DNA of 64,000 nt from Colwellia sp. Lineage in GTDB: Bacteria > Pseudomonadota > Gammaproteobacteria > Enterobacterales > Alteromonadaceae. Of the stretch, positions 20,785 through 31,500 are shown piece after piece (positions within the stretch are counted from its first letter, which is position 1; the number at the start of each line of letters is the position of its first letter). Position numbers and translations under genes: made by a program. The stretch is taken from contig JAPYOP010000017.1 of the NCBI GenBank assembly GCA_029938115.1, forward strand, positions 10,971-74,970, written 5' to 3'. The notes under the pieces were generated by a model. The model did no database searches. It was not told the origin of the DNA and worked only from the letters and a program-made list of their open reading frames with translations.

Positions 20785-21238
20785 TTTTATACCATTTTAT
20801 ATTTTTACGTTCTTTGAATGCTTATCTAATGTGTAATTTAGATAAAAACGTGTGTGTTTTTTAGTTTTTTGCAAACTATAAAAGCCACCTGTAAATGTTT
20901 ATTAGATATAAAGTACACTTTTTACTTGTGTATGGGAAGTTTTTTTGGTAAAAATTGATTACTTTAAATTAAAAACACTTTTAAAGGTCGTGAGTTTTGC
21001 CAGTTTTTAAATTGTTTTATATTTAGAATATTATTTTTTGACGGTTGTTGATAATAGTTTAAACAGTGACGGTCTGTAGGTTTTCATACTAATAAATCAG
21101 TATTAAATTAATAAAAAACAATTAAAATATGTTTATTGTTAACAAAAATCATTTACAAATGACTGGTCGTGATATAAGTTTATGTCACGCTTAATAGAAA
21201 AATAGTCAAGAATTATAAATAAAGATATTGGGGGAAGA

Positions 21239-24232
21239 ATGAAAATATTTAAGAAAAATCGGATTCATACCATATGTAGCCAGCTCTTGGTTGCAATGTT
21301 TGCGTCAAGTATTGTTTCTGCTTCAGCATTTGCCGCGCAGGCTGATGAAGTAAAAACATCGGATGAAGATCAATCACCTAAAGAAAAATTAGCAAAGAAA
21401 AAAAAGCAAGAAGACGATATTGAAGTTATTGAGATCACGGGTTCTCGTGATGCGTTAGCCGCGGCTATTGCGCGTAAACGTGAGAGTAAAAACATTAGTG
21501 ATTCAATTATAGCTGAAGATATCGGTAAAATGCCGGATGAAAATATTGCTGAAGCAATGCAGCGTATTACCGGTATATCTATTGAACGCTCAATGGGTGA
21601 AGGTTCAACGGTAAACGTTCGTGGTATGAGTGGTGAATTTAATATGGTTAAAGTCAATGGTCAAACACTTACCTCAGGTGGTGATGGCCGTAATATTGAT
21701 TTTAGCTCGATGTCGGCTGATTTGTTGTCTGCCATTGAAGTAGTTAAAACACCCAGTGCTTCTCATGATGAAGGAAGTATAGGTGCCTCAATTAATTTAA
21801 AAACCCGCCGGCCTCTTGATAGTAAAAAAGAGCAAGTTTTCTCTGCAAATATTAAAGAATCTTATAATGAACTTACTGAAGAATTCGATCCCAGCTTAGC
21901 TTTTACTTATATTCGAAATGTAGATAACGTTTTGGGTTTTACCGGCAGTGTGTCATACGAAACACGTCATGTTCGTCAAGACCAATATTTTACTCGAGGC
22001 TGGCGACCATTTGATTTAGATACGTTAACCGATGCTCATTTTTCTGCCGATAGTGCTGAAGAAAGTAAAGCCAACGTAGCAGGTGTTCCTTATGTAGGTA
22101 TGAATGAAGATAACCCAACAGGCACTCGTATAGGTTATTACCCCGATGAATTTGGCCAAAGAGTTGATTTGCAAGAGCGTGAACGTTTTGGTGCTACCAT
22201 GACTTTTCAATATCGTCCTACCGATGATATTGATACTTATGTAGATCTTACATATTCACAACTTGAAAATACCAAAACCATGTACCAAAACTGGAATCGT
22301 TTTAGGTACAACGCTTTTACCGATGATGGTAGTGGCAATCAAGTTGTTGGTGTGGAAAATATAGTTATTGATCCGAATGGTACTATGTTACACGGTGAGT
22401 TTTCTGGACATGGGCCGAAATATGCTCAACAACAAACCACATCTCGTGGTGAACGTCGTGGTGACACTAAAACTCAAAGTTTTGCCATTGGTATTGGCGG
22501 TGAATACCGTATGGAAAACTTAACCATTAGCACAGAATTGGGATATTCTGGCAGTAGAGAGAAAAATGACAATGAAAACCAATACTTATTCACTGCGAAT
22601 AACGTAACCCATGGTTTTAATGTCGGTGATGATAATTTAATTGAAATTTTTGACGCCGGCGATGCTTACGTGCCGCGCTGGGATAATCCACACAATTTAT
22701 CGCAAATTCGTGAAAATGCCCGTGATATCACTGATGATAATTTCTCCGCACAAATTGATTTTGATTACGCCATCGATAGTGAACTCTTCCCTAGCGTCAA
22801 ATTTGGTCTTAAATGGACAGATCGCGTTAAAGGCAAAGAAGATGATAGTACCTACATTAAAATGTGGCTAGAAGATATAGAGCAAACCGATAAAATACGC
22901 TCTTCATTTATGGATTCTGAAAATCCAACACCATTCCCAGTAGACGATTTTATGAATGGTTACGGCTCTAGCAATATGCATCGTGATTGGTCAGTGATTG
23001 ATTTTGATACCGCCGAGCAAAATGCTTTGAATGTATTTGGTGTTGACAGTTTTGATGAACTGCCATTTTCTAAATATCGCGATTACCGTAATTCATTTGC
23101 TTTAGATATAGAAACACGTGCGGCCTACGCCATGATTGATATTGATGCCTTAGATGGCGCTTTAGTTGGTGATTTTGGTGTTCGTTATGTAAAAACCATT
23201 AGAACCTCTAAAGGCTATGCCGGTACGCAATATAATATGCTTGAGTATCGCCCAGGCTTGGATAATTACGCCAAATTGCCAGTTGTTGATTACCGTGATG
23301 TTGAAGTTGTTAAAGAATATGACAATGTATTACCAAGCTTAAACTTACGTTATGCTTTAAACGAAGAGATGTTAGTGCGCTTTGCTACTGCAAAAGTCAT
23401 GGCGCGCCCAAATTTTTGGGAAATTGCCCCTTACTTGAAATCGTCACCTTTGATTGAACCAGCTAAAATGTGGGCAGGTAATCCAGACCTTGATGCATTC
23501 GAAGCCAATCAAGTAGATCTTTCTTATGAGTGGTATTTTGATAAAGGCGCTATGTTCAGTGTTGGCCTTTTCTATAAAGATATTACCTCATTCTATTATA
23601 ATTCGATTACTCCAGGGGTTACCCATGATTCTACAGGTGCGCCACTATGGTTAGATGGCGAAGGTGAGCCCGTAGATTTTATTGCTCATCAGCCTCAAAA
23701 TGGTGAAGCGGGGACAATTTTAGGGCTAGAAACACAATTTCAAACTAACTTTACTTTCTTACCAGGTATTTGGTCAAACTTTGGTACTTTGCTTAACTAC
23801 ACATACTCTGACAGTGAGGCGAGCTACTTAAAATTAGAAGCTGATAACGATTCACCACTGCAAGATATAGATTTACCTTTCTTAAACCAATCAAAACATA
23901 GCGGAAATGCAGCGCTTTATTATGAAGGTAAAGGCTTGAACGTTCGTCTTGCTTATACATATCGAACAGAAAGTATTTATCAGCCATCGGGTAACAACGG
24001 CAATATTTACTGGAACGACTCCTATGGTCAATTAGATTTTTCATCTGGCATCTCTATTGGCAAATACTGGGTAAGTTTCCAAGTGCGTAATATGACGAAT
24101 GAAGTGCAAAAACGTTATGCAACTTCACCATATGATGGTAATAGCTTAGAAGGTGAAGGCCCAACTAACCGTATGCTTTATATGGCTCAAACGGGCAGAA
24201 CCTACAGTTTAGGCATTAATGGCAAATTTTAG
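21239..24232 (+). CDS. TonB-dependent receptor
   Basis: 997 aa; 'IEVIEITGSRDALAAAIARKRESKNISDSIIAEDIGKMPDENIAEAMQRITGISIER', C-term aromatic. Confidence 0.94.
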   Translation: MKIFKKNRIHTICSQLLVAMFASSIVSASAFAAQADEVKTSDEDQSPKEKLAKKKKQEDDIEVIEITGSRDALAAAIARKRESKNISDSIIAEDIGKMPDENIAEAMQRITGISIERSMGEGSTVNVRGMSGEFNMVKVNGQTLTSGGDGRNIDFSSMSADLLSAIEVVKTPSASHDEGSIGASINLKTRRPLDSKKEQVFSANIKESYNELTEEFDPSLAFTYIRNVDNVLGFTGSVSYETRHVRQDQYFTRGWRPFDLDTLTDAHFSADSAEESKANVAGVPYVGMNEDNPTGTRIGYYPDEFGQRVDLQERERFGATMTFQYRPTDDIDTYVDLTYSQLENTKTMYQNWNRFRYNAFTDDGSGNQVVGVENIVIDPNGTMLHGEFSGHGPKYAQQQTTSRGERRGDTKTQSFAIGIGGEYRMENLTISTELGYSGSREKNDNENQYLFTANNVTHGFNVGDDNLIEIFDAGDAYVPRWDNPHNLSQIRENARDITDDNFSAQIDFDYAIDSELFPSVKFGLKWTDRVKGKEDDSTYIKMWLEDIEQTDKIRSSFMDSENPTPFPVDDFMNGYGSSNMHRDWSVIDFDTAEQNALNVFGVDSFDELPFSKYRDYRNSFALDIETRAAYAMIDIDALDGALVGDFGVRYVKTIRTSKGYAGTQYNMLEYRPGLDNYAKLPVVDYRDVEVVKEYDNVLPSLNLRYALNEEMLVRFATAKVMARPNFWEIAPYLKSSPLIEPAKMWAGNPDLDAFEANQVDLSYEWYFDKGAMFSVGLFYKDITSFYYNSITPGVTHDSTGAPLWLDGEGEPVDFIAHQPQNGEAGTILGLETQFQTNFTFLPGIWSNFGTLLNYTYSDSEASYLKLEADNDSPLQDIDLPFLNQSKHSGNAALYYEGKGLNVRLAYTYRTESIYQPSGNNGNIYWNDSYGQLDFSSGISIGKYWVSFQVRNMTNEVQKRYATSPYDGNSLEGEGPTNRMLYMAQTGRTYSLGINGKF

Positions 24233-24326
24233 TAATTATAAAATTAATAAATAGAATTTTAACGATTTTAAAGAGAGCAGCATTTAATACCTCTTAATAG
24301 GTATTAAATGCTAAGAGGTAATAAAA

Positions 24327-25868
24327 ATGAATTTTAAAAAATTTAGTCTAATTATAAGTACAATTTCAGTACTCACCGGTTGTGGCGATACCATAGAAGA
24401 TATGGAAAGTGCGATTGAACTATATCAAGCTGCTATTCCATTTAGTGATGAAAATCTTAAAACCTGTGTAGACAGTGGAATTATTGAACACAGTGTTACT
24501 ACTTCAAAAGAACTAACTACATTAACCTGCACACAACCGATTGCTGATGTACACGGTTTACATTATTTTTCAGAGTTGTCTACTTTAGATTTAACCAATG
24601 CAGGCATGTCTTGTGCTGCAATTAATGAAATGCAAATTCAAATAATTGAAAGAGCAGGGGTTGATGAAGATGAAAGCATCACTGAAATTATTCAACCTGC
24701 AGGTTGCTTCTATAATCAGTTTGATTTTAATGACCCATTATTTAAAGCCTGTATAGGTGAAGAAATTGCGTTAAATGCTTTTACTGCTCCAGAGCAGTTA
24801 ACTTACCTGTCTTGCTCAGCATCAGCAATTAATGACATTCGAGGAATTGAAAACTTTCCTAACCTGGTACAAATTGACTTAAGTGCTACAGCAGTGCCTT
24901 GTGCTGATTTAAGTGAGCTTGGTGAGTTATTACCTGATGCTGTTATTACTAGTCCTGATACCTGTTCTGTAAGTAATATAGCCTTTAGTGACCCAGTACA
25001 AATTTGTGTCGATGCACAAGTGCCAGCAAGCGGTTTGGTTTTAGACTTTGAAATACTGAGCTGTAATGACCCTTTAGTAATAGACTTAATGGGCCTTGAA
25101 CTACTTACTTCACTGACTAGCTTAGATTTAACTGGCACAAATGTAGATTGTATTGAGCTGTTTTATTTAAGTAAAGTATTAACAGAAACTACTATTACAA
25201 AACCAGAACAATGCATCATTACTGCTGAAACACCGTTAGCTGACTTACCACCGTTTGATGATCCTATTATGGCTGCCTGTATTTATAAAAAAGGCAATGA
25301 AGCGGCAACTTTGGTTGGTGATATTATTACGCTTAATTGTGGTGCTACCACAGGAGTTCCAGATAAAGAGTTAACCAGTTTAGGGGGATTAGAGAGTTTA
25401 ATTTCTATGACTAACCTAATTATTAACGCGACCAAGGTAGACGATTTTCAGCCATTAAAAGCACATCCATCTTTGAAAAACATTAGCTTATTTAACCTTA
25501 AACGATTAGATAATGATGATATGAGTTTTATGCACCAGCATATGACCTATTTAACAGATTTAAATATGGGCGGCGCAACCGGCATGAAAGATTATTCACA
25601 ATTTAATCAAATGACTAATCTTAATTTCTTAGGTGTGGCTAATCAAAATTTAACTGGTGTTGGCGATTTAGGTACCATTATTGAGTTAACTCAACTGAAA
25701 AAGTTAAATATTAAAGCCAACAAATTAACAACAATTGATGGTTTACATAGCTTAACTGAGTTAATTGAGCTTAATGTTACTAAGAATTCTAATTTATCTT
25801 GTGAGCAAATCAATGCCTTTAAAGCGGCGGTTCCTGCTGCTAACGTTATAATGGACCAAGGCTGTTAA
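24327..25868 (+). CDS. Lipoprotein with ~4 Cys-bracketed leucine-rich-like repeats
   Basis: 513 aa; lipobox 'LTGCGD'; repeated F-x-D-P/E-x(4-6)-C ... L-x-C ... GLexLxxLxxLDLxxTxVxC ... ITxPxxC. Confidence 0.75.
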   Translation: MNFKKFSLIISTISVLTGCGDTIEDMESAIELYQAAIPFSDENLKTCVDSGIIEHSVTTSKELTTLTCTQPIADVHGLHYFSELSTLDLTNAGMSCAAINEMQIQIIERAGVDEDESITEIIQPAGCFYNQFDFNDPLFKACIGEEIALNAFTAPEQLTYLSCSASAINDIRGIENFPNLVQIDLSATAVPCADLSELGELLPDAVITSPDTCSVSNIAFSDPVQICVDAQVPASGLVLDFEILSCNDPLVIDLMGLELLTSLTSLDLTGTNVDCIELFYLSKVLTETTITKPEQCIITAETPLADLPPFDDPIMAACIYKKGNEAATLVGDIITLNCGATTGVPDKELTSLGGLESLISMTNLIINATKVDDFQPLKAHPSLKNISLFNLKRLDNDDMSFMHQHMTYLTDLNMGGATGMKDYSQFNQMTNLNFLGVANQNLTGVGDLGTIIELTQLKKLNIKANKLTTIDGLHSLTELIELNVTKNSNLSCEQINAFKAAVPAANVIMDQGC

Positions 25869-25876
25869 ATAACTAA

Positions 25877-25911
25877 GGCATAAATAATATAATATTATTT
25901 ATGCCTTTTTT
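25877..25911 (+). terminator. Rho-independent terminator (long AT-rich perfect palindrome)
   Basis: GGCATAAATAAT-ataat-ATTATTTATGCC-TTTTTT. Confidence 0.8.
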
Positions 25912-25941
25912 GTATCTATTGTATTGAGTGATGTATTGAAA

Positions 25942-27159
25942 ATGATGAATATTAAGTTTTATGTAATTACTTTAGTCCTAACATCTTTGTTAGGTACTTC
26001 GGCAATTGCGAAGCAAGAAAATAGTATTAAACCAAGTGCCGCGATGAAGCGTTATCAAGAAATGTGGGAAAGTAAAAACCCCTACGATAATGAATTCTAC
26101 TCTTCTTTTCGTTATAAACCTTTAAAAGGTTTAGAAATGGAAGAGGGGGTTAGCCGCAGAGATGCAAGCCAAATACTTAAAGTAGCTGATACCTATTACG
26201 TCTATTATACCAAAGTTGACATGAAGAACGGTGTTGTAGGTTATGCAAAAGCGGATGCCACCACGCCGGCAAATACTTGGGATTTAGCGGATATCTTTTA
26301 TGCAACTTCAAAAGATACCTATACATGGAAAGAGCAGGGACTTGCTATACCAAGAGGGCCAAAAGGCGAGTTTGATGATCGCAGCGTATTCACTCCTGGA
26401 GTTCTAGCATGGCAGGGGAAGTATTATTTATATTACCAAGCGGTAAAAGCGCCTTATAACCAAAGAACTAAAAATGTTATCGGCATGAGTTGGGCTGATA
26501 GTCCTGAAGGGCCATGGCATAGACACCCAGAACCGGTGTTAACATCGGGTAAAAGTGGTGTTTGGCAAGGCGAAAAACCTATTCGTTCGTTAATAGAAAA
26601 AGAAGGCGATTTTGATAGTTTAAAAGTACATGATCCTTTTCTTTTAGTTTTTAATGGCAAAATACATCTTTATTACAAGGCTCACCCGATGGGGTTGTCA
26701 GGGCAGTTAAAGTTAACTTATCCGGATTTTTCAGGCGGATTAGCCATTGCTGAAAGCCCATTTGGTCCATTTATCAAACATCCACAAAACCCAGTTTTGA
26801 ATAGCGGCCATGAAGTGGTGTTATGGCCCTATAAATCGGGCGTTGCTGCTTTAGTTACCGCTAATGGCCCTGAAAAAAACACCATTCAATGGTCACCAGA
26901 CGGGGTGAACTTTGAAATTAAAGCGCATGTGGTTTTACCACCTGATGCGGCGGGCCCCTATGTACCGGATGCATATACCGATACTAAAGATGGTCAAGGG
27001 ATTACCTGGGGTATATCACATATTGCCCAACGTAAAAATCAGCCATGGCCACATTTAATGCGATTTCAAACTGATTTGACCGGAACTAATAATAGAAAAT
27101 TTAAGCGTGAAAATATACGTTTTAGTAAAGATGCACTGATTCAATCAGATAAACGCTAA
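25942..27159 (+). CDS. GH117-like 5-bladed beta-propeller glycoside hydrolase (alpha-1,3-(3,6-anhydro)-L-galactosidase family), exported
   Basis: ORF track starts at 25924 (TTG); ATG at 25942/25945 precedes signal peptide 'MNIKFYVITLVLTSLLGTSAIA'. Motifs 'VSRRDASQILK', 'VHDPFLLVFNGKIHLYYKAHPM', 'NSGHEVVLWPYKSG'. Confidence 0.82.
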   Translation: MMNIKFYVITLVLTSLLGTSAIAKQENSIKPSAAMKRYQEMWESKNPYDNEFYSSFRYKPLKGLEMEEGVSRRDASQILKVADTYYVYYTKVDMKNGVVGYAKADATTPANTWDLADIFYATSKDTYTWKEQGLAIPRGPKGEFDDRSVFTPGVLAWQGKYYLYYQAVKAPYNQRTKNVIGMSWADSPEGPWHRHPEPVLTSGKSGVWQGEKPIRSLIEKEGDFDSLKVHDPFLLVFNGKIHLYYKAHPMGLSGQLKLTYPDFSGGLAIAESPFGPFIKHPQNPVLNSGHEVVLWPYKSGVAALVTANGPEKNTIQWSPDGVNFEIKAHVVLPPDAAGPYVPDAYTDTKDGQGITWGISHIAQRKNQPWPHLMRFQTDLTGTNNRKFKRENIRFSKDALIQSDKR

Positions 27160-27189
27160 TTAACATTTCAAATAAAAGTGAGATAGAAA

Positions 27190-27423
27190 ATGAAAAGATT
27201 ATTAATACTTATAACGGCTATGGCATTTACCTGTGGCGCAAATGCTGGACAACGTGATTACGCTAAACTTGATGTTAATGATGATACCAAGTTAACGCTG
27301 GAAGAATTTATGGTTCATATCAAACCACAAGGTATTGAAAATATGACCAAAGAATTTCATCGACGTGATAAAGATCAAAATGGCACATTAACCCAAGAAG
27401 AATATACCCTTAAAAAGAAATAG
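27190..27423 (+). CDS. Small exported EF-hand protein
   Basis: 77 aa, signal peptide; EF-hand loop 'DKDQNGTLTQEE' and degenerate 'DVNDDTKLTLEE'. Confidence 0.75.
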   Translation: MKRLLILITAMAFTCGANAGQRDYAKLDVNDDTKLTLEEFMVHIKPQGIENMTKEFHRRDKDQNGTLTQEEYTLKKK

Positions 27424-27470
27424 TGATAGATTTTACCTAACCCTATTTCACCATTAAAAGAGGAATTAAA

Positions 27471-27710
27471 ATGAAAAAACTATTAATATTAATCACCGCA
27501 TTAGTTATTACAAGTTCAGTACATGCTGGACAGAGAGACTTTAATAAAGTGGATGAAAATCAAGACAGTCAGTTATCTTTAGCAGAGTTTTTGGTGCATA
27601 TTAAAGCAGACAAAGTTGACAGAATGACGGGTATCTTTAATAACCGTGATAAAAATAAAGATGGTTTTTTAACTAAAGAAGAATATACCGTTAAAACGAA
27701 AAAAGCGTAA
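27471..27710 (+). CDS. Small exported EF-hand protein (tandem paralogue of previous)
   Basis: 79 aa; 'DENQDSQLSLAE' and 'DKNKDGFLTKEE' loops; same layout as upstream gene. Confidence 0.78.
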   Translation: MKKLLILITALVITSSVHAGQRDFNKVDENQDSQLSLAEFLVHIKADKVDRMTGIFNNRDKNKDGFLTKEEYTVKTKKA

Positions 27711-27820
27711 CCGCTAACTTTAATTAAAGTGTTAACCAAATTCCTTGTTATCTATTATTGCCCAGCTGAGTTTATTAGTTGGGTAATTTTTTATCTGTAA
27801 CTATATTACTGGTGCTGTAT

Positions 27821-30016
27821 ATGCGTAATAAACGATTAATTAAACTCTTGCTATGCAGCTTAGTTGCAAGTTCACCAGCATGGGCTGCGACTAAAATACA
27901 CGTTACGAGTGATGGAACAGAAAAAGGTAATGGCAGTATAGAAAAACCATTTGCTAACTTAGATCAAGCAAGAAATAAAGTAAGACACTTGCCTAGTAGT
28001 AAAAAGAGTCAGGGTGTTGAGGTTATTGTGCATCAAGGCAAGTATTTGGTAAATAAAACAATTCAGTTTTGGAAGGCTGATAGTGGTTTGGAAAAATTTC
28101 CCATCACATATAAAAATGCAAAAGGTGAAAACCCTGTTTTTTTTGGTGGAACCATTTTACCTGCAGATAAGTTCTTGTCTTTAACCGATGCACATTTCAT
28201 TAATAACCTTGTTGATAAAAATGCGGCAAACCATATTAAAGTGATAAATCTCAAACAGCTCGGTATTACCGATTATGGAGAGATTACCCGTCATGGTTGG
28301 AATATTCATAACTCTAGTGAAAGAGTTGCCCCAGTAAGCTTGCAAGTGGCTGGCAAACGAATGACCTTAGCCCGTTGGCCAAATGTCGATGAAGATAGCG
28401 AGTTTATGACTTATCAACACTATCTACCAAAGAATAGACCATTACGCGGTTATGAGAAAAAAGTCCAAGCAATCATCGATAATGCGCATTTACCGGGTGA
28501 TGTTACTTTCACTCATGTGGTTGACGAGGGAGATAGTGCTTCACAAAAACCAAAGGGTAAAGGTGGCACTTTTGCCGTTGCATTTGACCGCATGAAGTAT
28601 TGGCAAGATATCGAGAATATCTTTGTTGATGGCGTTTTTGCCTCTACATGGGAGTGGAGTTATAACCGACTCGCTAAAGTTAATATAGATAAGCGTGAAA
28701 TTACCCTCGCTGAGCCAGAGATTAATGGCGTGGGAATAGGAGAGTCAGTCCGTTTACCACATTTTCATTTTGATAATATTCCTGAAGAAATTGATCAAGC
28801 GGGTGAATACTATATAGATCGTGTTAAAGGATTATTGTATTTATACCCCCCAGAAAACTTCCAAGCGCTAGATATTGTCTTAACCACACTAAAAGGGCCA
28901 ATGATAGCCATTGAAAATGCACAAAACATTGTCTTTGATGGTTTAAGTTTTACCAGTGGCCGTGATATTGCTTTTAAAATTAATCGTAGTCATAAAATTC
29001 ACATTAAAAATGCCACCATTGCAAACTTTACCAAAGGTGGTATTGCCATAAACGGTAATAATAATGTGGTTTATAATACTCATCTCTATGGGATTGGCGC
29101 GTACGGAGTGCACTTAAATGGTGGTAATAAGCAAACCTTAAGCCCTGCTAACAATTTGGTGCTTAATTGTCATATCCATGACTTTGGTTGGGATCAAAAA
29201 TCCCAACAACCGGGTGTTTTAATTGACGGTGTTGGTCAATATGTCAGCCACTCAAAAATACACGATGGCACTCATTTTGCCATCAGAGTGCGTAATGCCA
29301 ATGACGTGGTAATTGAGCGCAATGAAATTTTTGACTTGCCTAAGTACCATCATTTTGATGGCGGAGCGTTATATGTATTTAGTGGTTACAATGCTCAAAA
29401 TAGAGGTGTTGAAATAAGGCAAAACTATTTCCATGATATTCCAACCATTGGCGTTTACCCTGATAACTATACTTGGGGTGTTCATACTTATGAAAATATT
29501 TTCAACAATGTGGGTGTCAAAGCCAGCAGAGCTGCTGTTTTTGTTAATGCTGGAGGTGATAATCGCACTTATAATAATATTTTTATCGATACGGTTCTGC
29601 CTTATGGGCAAGGTATACAACCTAAAGCTGAGCGGTGGATGACTCACTGGAAAAAAACACAATTACGTTTTGGTCATGGAAAAGTGAACAATACGCCTTA
29701 TGCTAAATATCCCGACTTTATTAGATGGTTAGAGAAAAAAACAGTGGATGAACTCTATCGTGGTAAGAGCTATGTAAATAATAATCTTATTTATAATAGC
29801 CCTAAGGTTCAATTACTCCCTAAGGCCATAAAAAATGGCACTGTTGATCACACTAAAAGCCTACAAGTAGAAAACCAGTGGCTAACAAATACCAATCCCG
29901 GTTTTGTCGATATTGACAAGGGTAACTTTAACCTAAAAAAGAATGCGGAGGTTTTTCAGCATATTCCAAATTTTATCCAACCAGAATTTGATGACATGGG
30001 CTTGATTAAGCGTTAA
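27821..30016 (+). CDS. Right-handed parallel beta-helix enzyme, GH141-like layout, exported
   Basis: ORF track starts at 27779; ATG 27821 gives signal peptide 'MRNKRLIKLLLCSLVASSPAWA'. 'IHVTSDGTEKGNGSIEKPFANLDQARNKVR', 'VAGKRMTLARWPNVDEDSEF', 'GEYYIDRVKGLLYLYPP', multiple beta-helix rungs. Confidence 0.65.
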   Translation: MRNKRLIKLLLCSLVASSPAWAATKIHVTSDGTEKGNGSIEKPFANLDQARNKVRHLPSSKKSQGVEVIVHQGKYLVNKTIQFWKADSGLEKFPITYKNAKGENPVFFGGTILPADKFLSLTDAHFINNLVDKNAANHIKVINLKQLGITDYGEITRHGWNIHNSSERVAPVSLQVAGKRMTLARWPNVDEDSEFMTYQHYLPKNRPLRGYEKKVQAIIDNAHLPGDVTFTHVVDEGDSASQKPKGKGGTFAVAFDRMKYWQDIENIFVDGVFASTWEWSYNRLAKVNIDKREITLAEPEINGVGIGESVRLPHFHFDNIPEEIDQAGEYYIDRVKGLLYLYPPENFQALDIVLTTLKGPMIAIENAQNIVFDGLSFTSGRDIAFKINRSHKIHIKNATIANFTKGGIAINGNNNVVYNTHLYGIGAYGVHLNGGNKQTLSPANNLVLNCHIHDFGWDQKSQQPGVLIDGVGQYVSHSKIHDGTHFAIRVRNANDVVIERNEIFDLPKYHHFDGGALYVFSGYNAQNRGVEIRQNYFHDIPTIGVYPDNYTWGVHTYENIFNNVGVKASRAAVFVNAGGDNRTYNNIFIDTVLPYGQGIQPKAERWMTHWKKTQLRFGHGKVNNTPYAKYPDFIRWLEKKTVDELYRGKSYVNNNLIYNSPKVQLLPKAIKNGTVDHTKSLQVENQWLTNTNPGFVDIDKGNFNLKKNAEVFQHIPNFIQPEFDDMGLIKR

Positions 30017-30591
30017 TCCCTTTGCTTTAAATTCAACACAATGTCAGTGCAATTTAGTTATTCTCTTTTGATAAACAGCAACCAGAGAATAACGACTGTA
30101 AAAAAAGCTGACAGTTTTTGTTTGTTTAATGACAACACACTTCTTGGCGATAAATAACAGTAAAAAACCCTCAATTTCATCGTTGCTAGTGAATTTCATT
30201 TAAAGCATTCATTATCGATGTATCACTATAATCATTTGTACTGTTATCTATTAGTTTTTATAGTCAGTGCGGTTATTATAACTACAAATCATCTTGGTTT
30301 TGGTGTTTTAATTAAGACACTTTAAACTATTTAACTCTATATATGTCCATATATTCATGGTTTTATGTATTCTTATCTTTAGCTGTTGTTGTTTGTTGTG
30401 TCAGCTTTGTTTACACTTATTATTAATAAAAGACACCTGACCTTTGGGGCTTACTGTAAAGTGGTGTTTTTTATAGTTAAAAATCACCTGGCATGGGTTT
30501 TGCTATATTCCACTGTAGATATAACAACAGTTAATCGTAATACGGTTATATCGCAATAAACTAATAAATACATGTTGTGGGGATAAAGTAA

Positions 30592-31254
30592 ATGACACTA
30601 AACCAAATAATAAAAATTGTTGCCGCTGTATCGGCTTTAAGTTTAACTTCGATGTCAGCAAATGCTGGATTGATTACCGATCATGAGACTTTTGATGATC
30701 AAGATACTTACACTATTGATTTAACGTCTAATTTAGAGTGGAAAGATTTAACAAATGAAAATAAAAGCTATGATGAGTATGTTTTATGGTTAAACGGTCC
30801 TGATAACACAGATTCACAATGGAAGCTGGCAACATGGGAAGAGTATAAGGGATTGATGAATAACTGGTTCGATTTTTCCACTGAATATACTGGTTGGAAG
30901 AGAACTATTGCTGCTAATGATGCCTCTAACAATGCGTCAATACTTGCTTTTAATACCTACTTCGGCAGTACTAATAATGATTCAGCGGCAACAAATGGTT
31001 TATTACTTTCTCCTAACAAAGTAACTTTTGGTAAAGTATTAGGAAATGTAGAACCCGGATTTAGATTTATCACTTCTTTTACAAACGAAAAGTCAAAAGA
31101 TACAAAATTTAACTATCACGGTGCTTGGTTAGTACGTGATTATGTCGCTGATGTTAATCCACCAGCAGATGTACCAGAACCAGCGACTTTGGCTATTTTT
31201 GGTTTAGCATTAGCAGGTTTAGGCCTATCACGTAAAAAGTCACAAAAAAGTTAA
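30592..31254 (+). CDS. PEP-CTERM sorted protein with DUF1566/Lcl-like domain
   Basis: 220 aa; signal peptide, C-term 'VPEPATLAIFGLALAGLGLSRKK'. Confidence 0.85.
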   Translation: MTLNQIIKIVAAVSALSLTSMSANAGLITDHETFDDQDTYTIDLTSNLEWKDLTNENKSYDEYVLWLNGPDNTDSQWKLATWEEYKGLMNNWFDFSTEYTGWKRTIAANDASNNASILAFNTYFGSTNNDSAATNGLLLSPNKVTFGKVLGNVEPGFRFITSFTNEKSKDTKFNYHGAWLVRDYVADVNPPADVPEPATLAIFGLALAGLGLSRKKSQKS

Positions 31255-31280
31255 ACGAAGATTTAAGTTGATTTATTTTA

Positions 31281-31306
31281 AAAACGACCCTTGAGGTCGT
31301 TTTTTA
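31281..31306 (+). terminator. Rho-independent terminator
   Basis: AAAACGACC-cttga-GGTCGTTTTTT. Confidence 0.8.
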
Positions 31307-31422
31307 TTGTCTTAAAATCAATTTAATGATTTTAAATAACAATTAAATCAACTTGGTTAAATACTTACCTTGCTGTTATTTAACAATAAACAAATAACCT
31401 CCCAAACAGTAAATAAATGATT

Positions 31423-31434
31423 ATTGTTAACAAT
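31423..31434. promoter_or_regulatory. Putative operator ATTGTTAACAAT (perfect palindrome)
   Basis: Upstream of the likely RhaT-like start at 31501; shared with other sites in this window. Confidence 0.65.
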
Positions 31435-31500
31435 AGACAAAGTTGGGTTGATGGGATAGTATCAATACAATTAAAAAATATAATAAATGGTGAACTCAAA

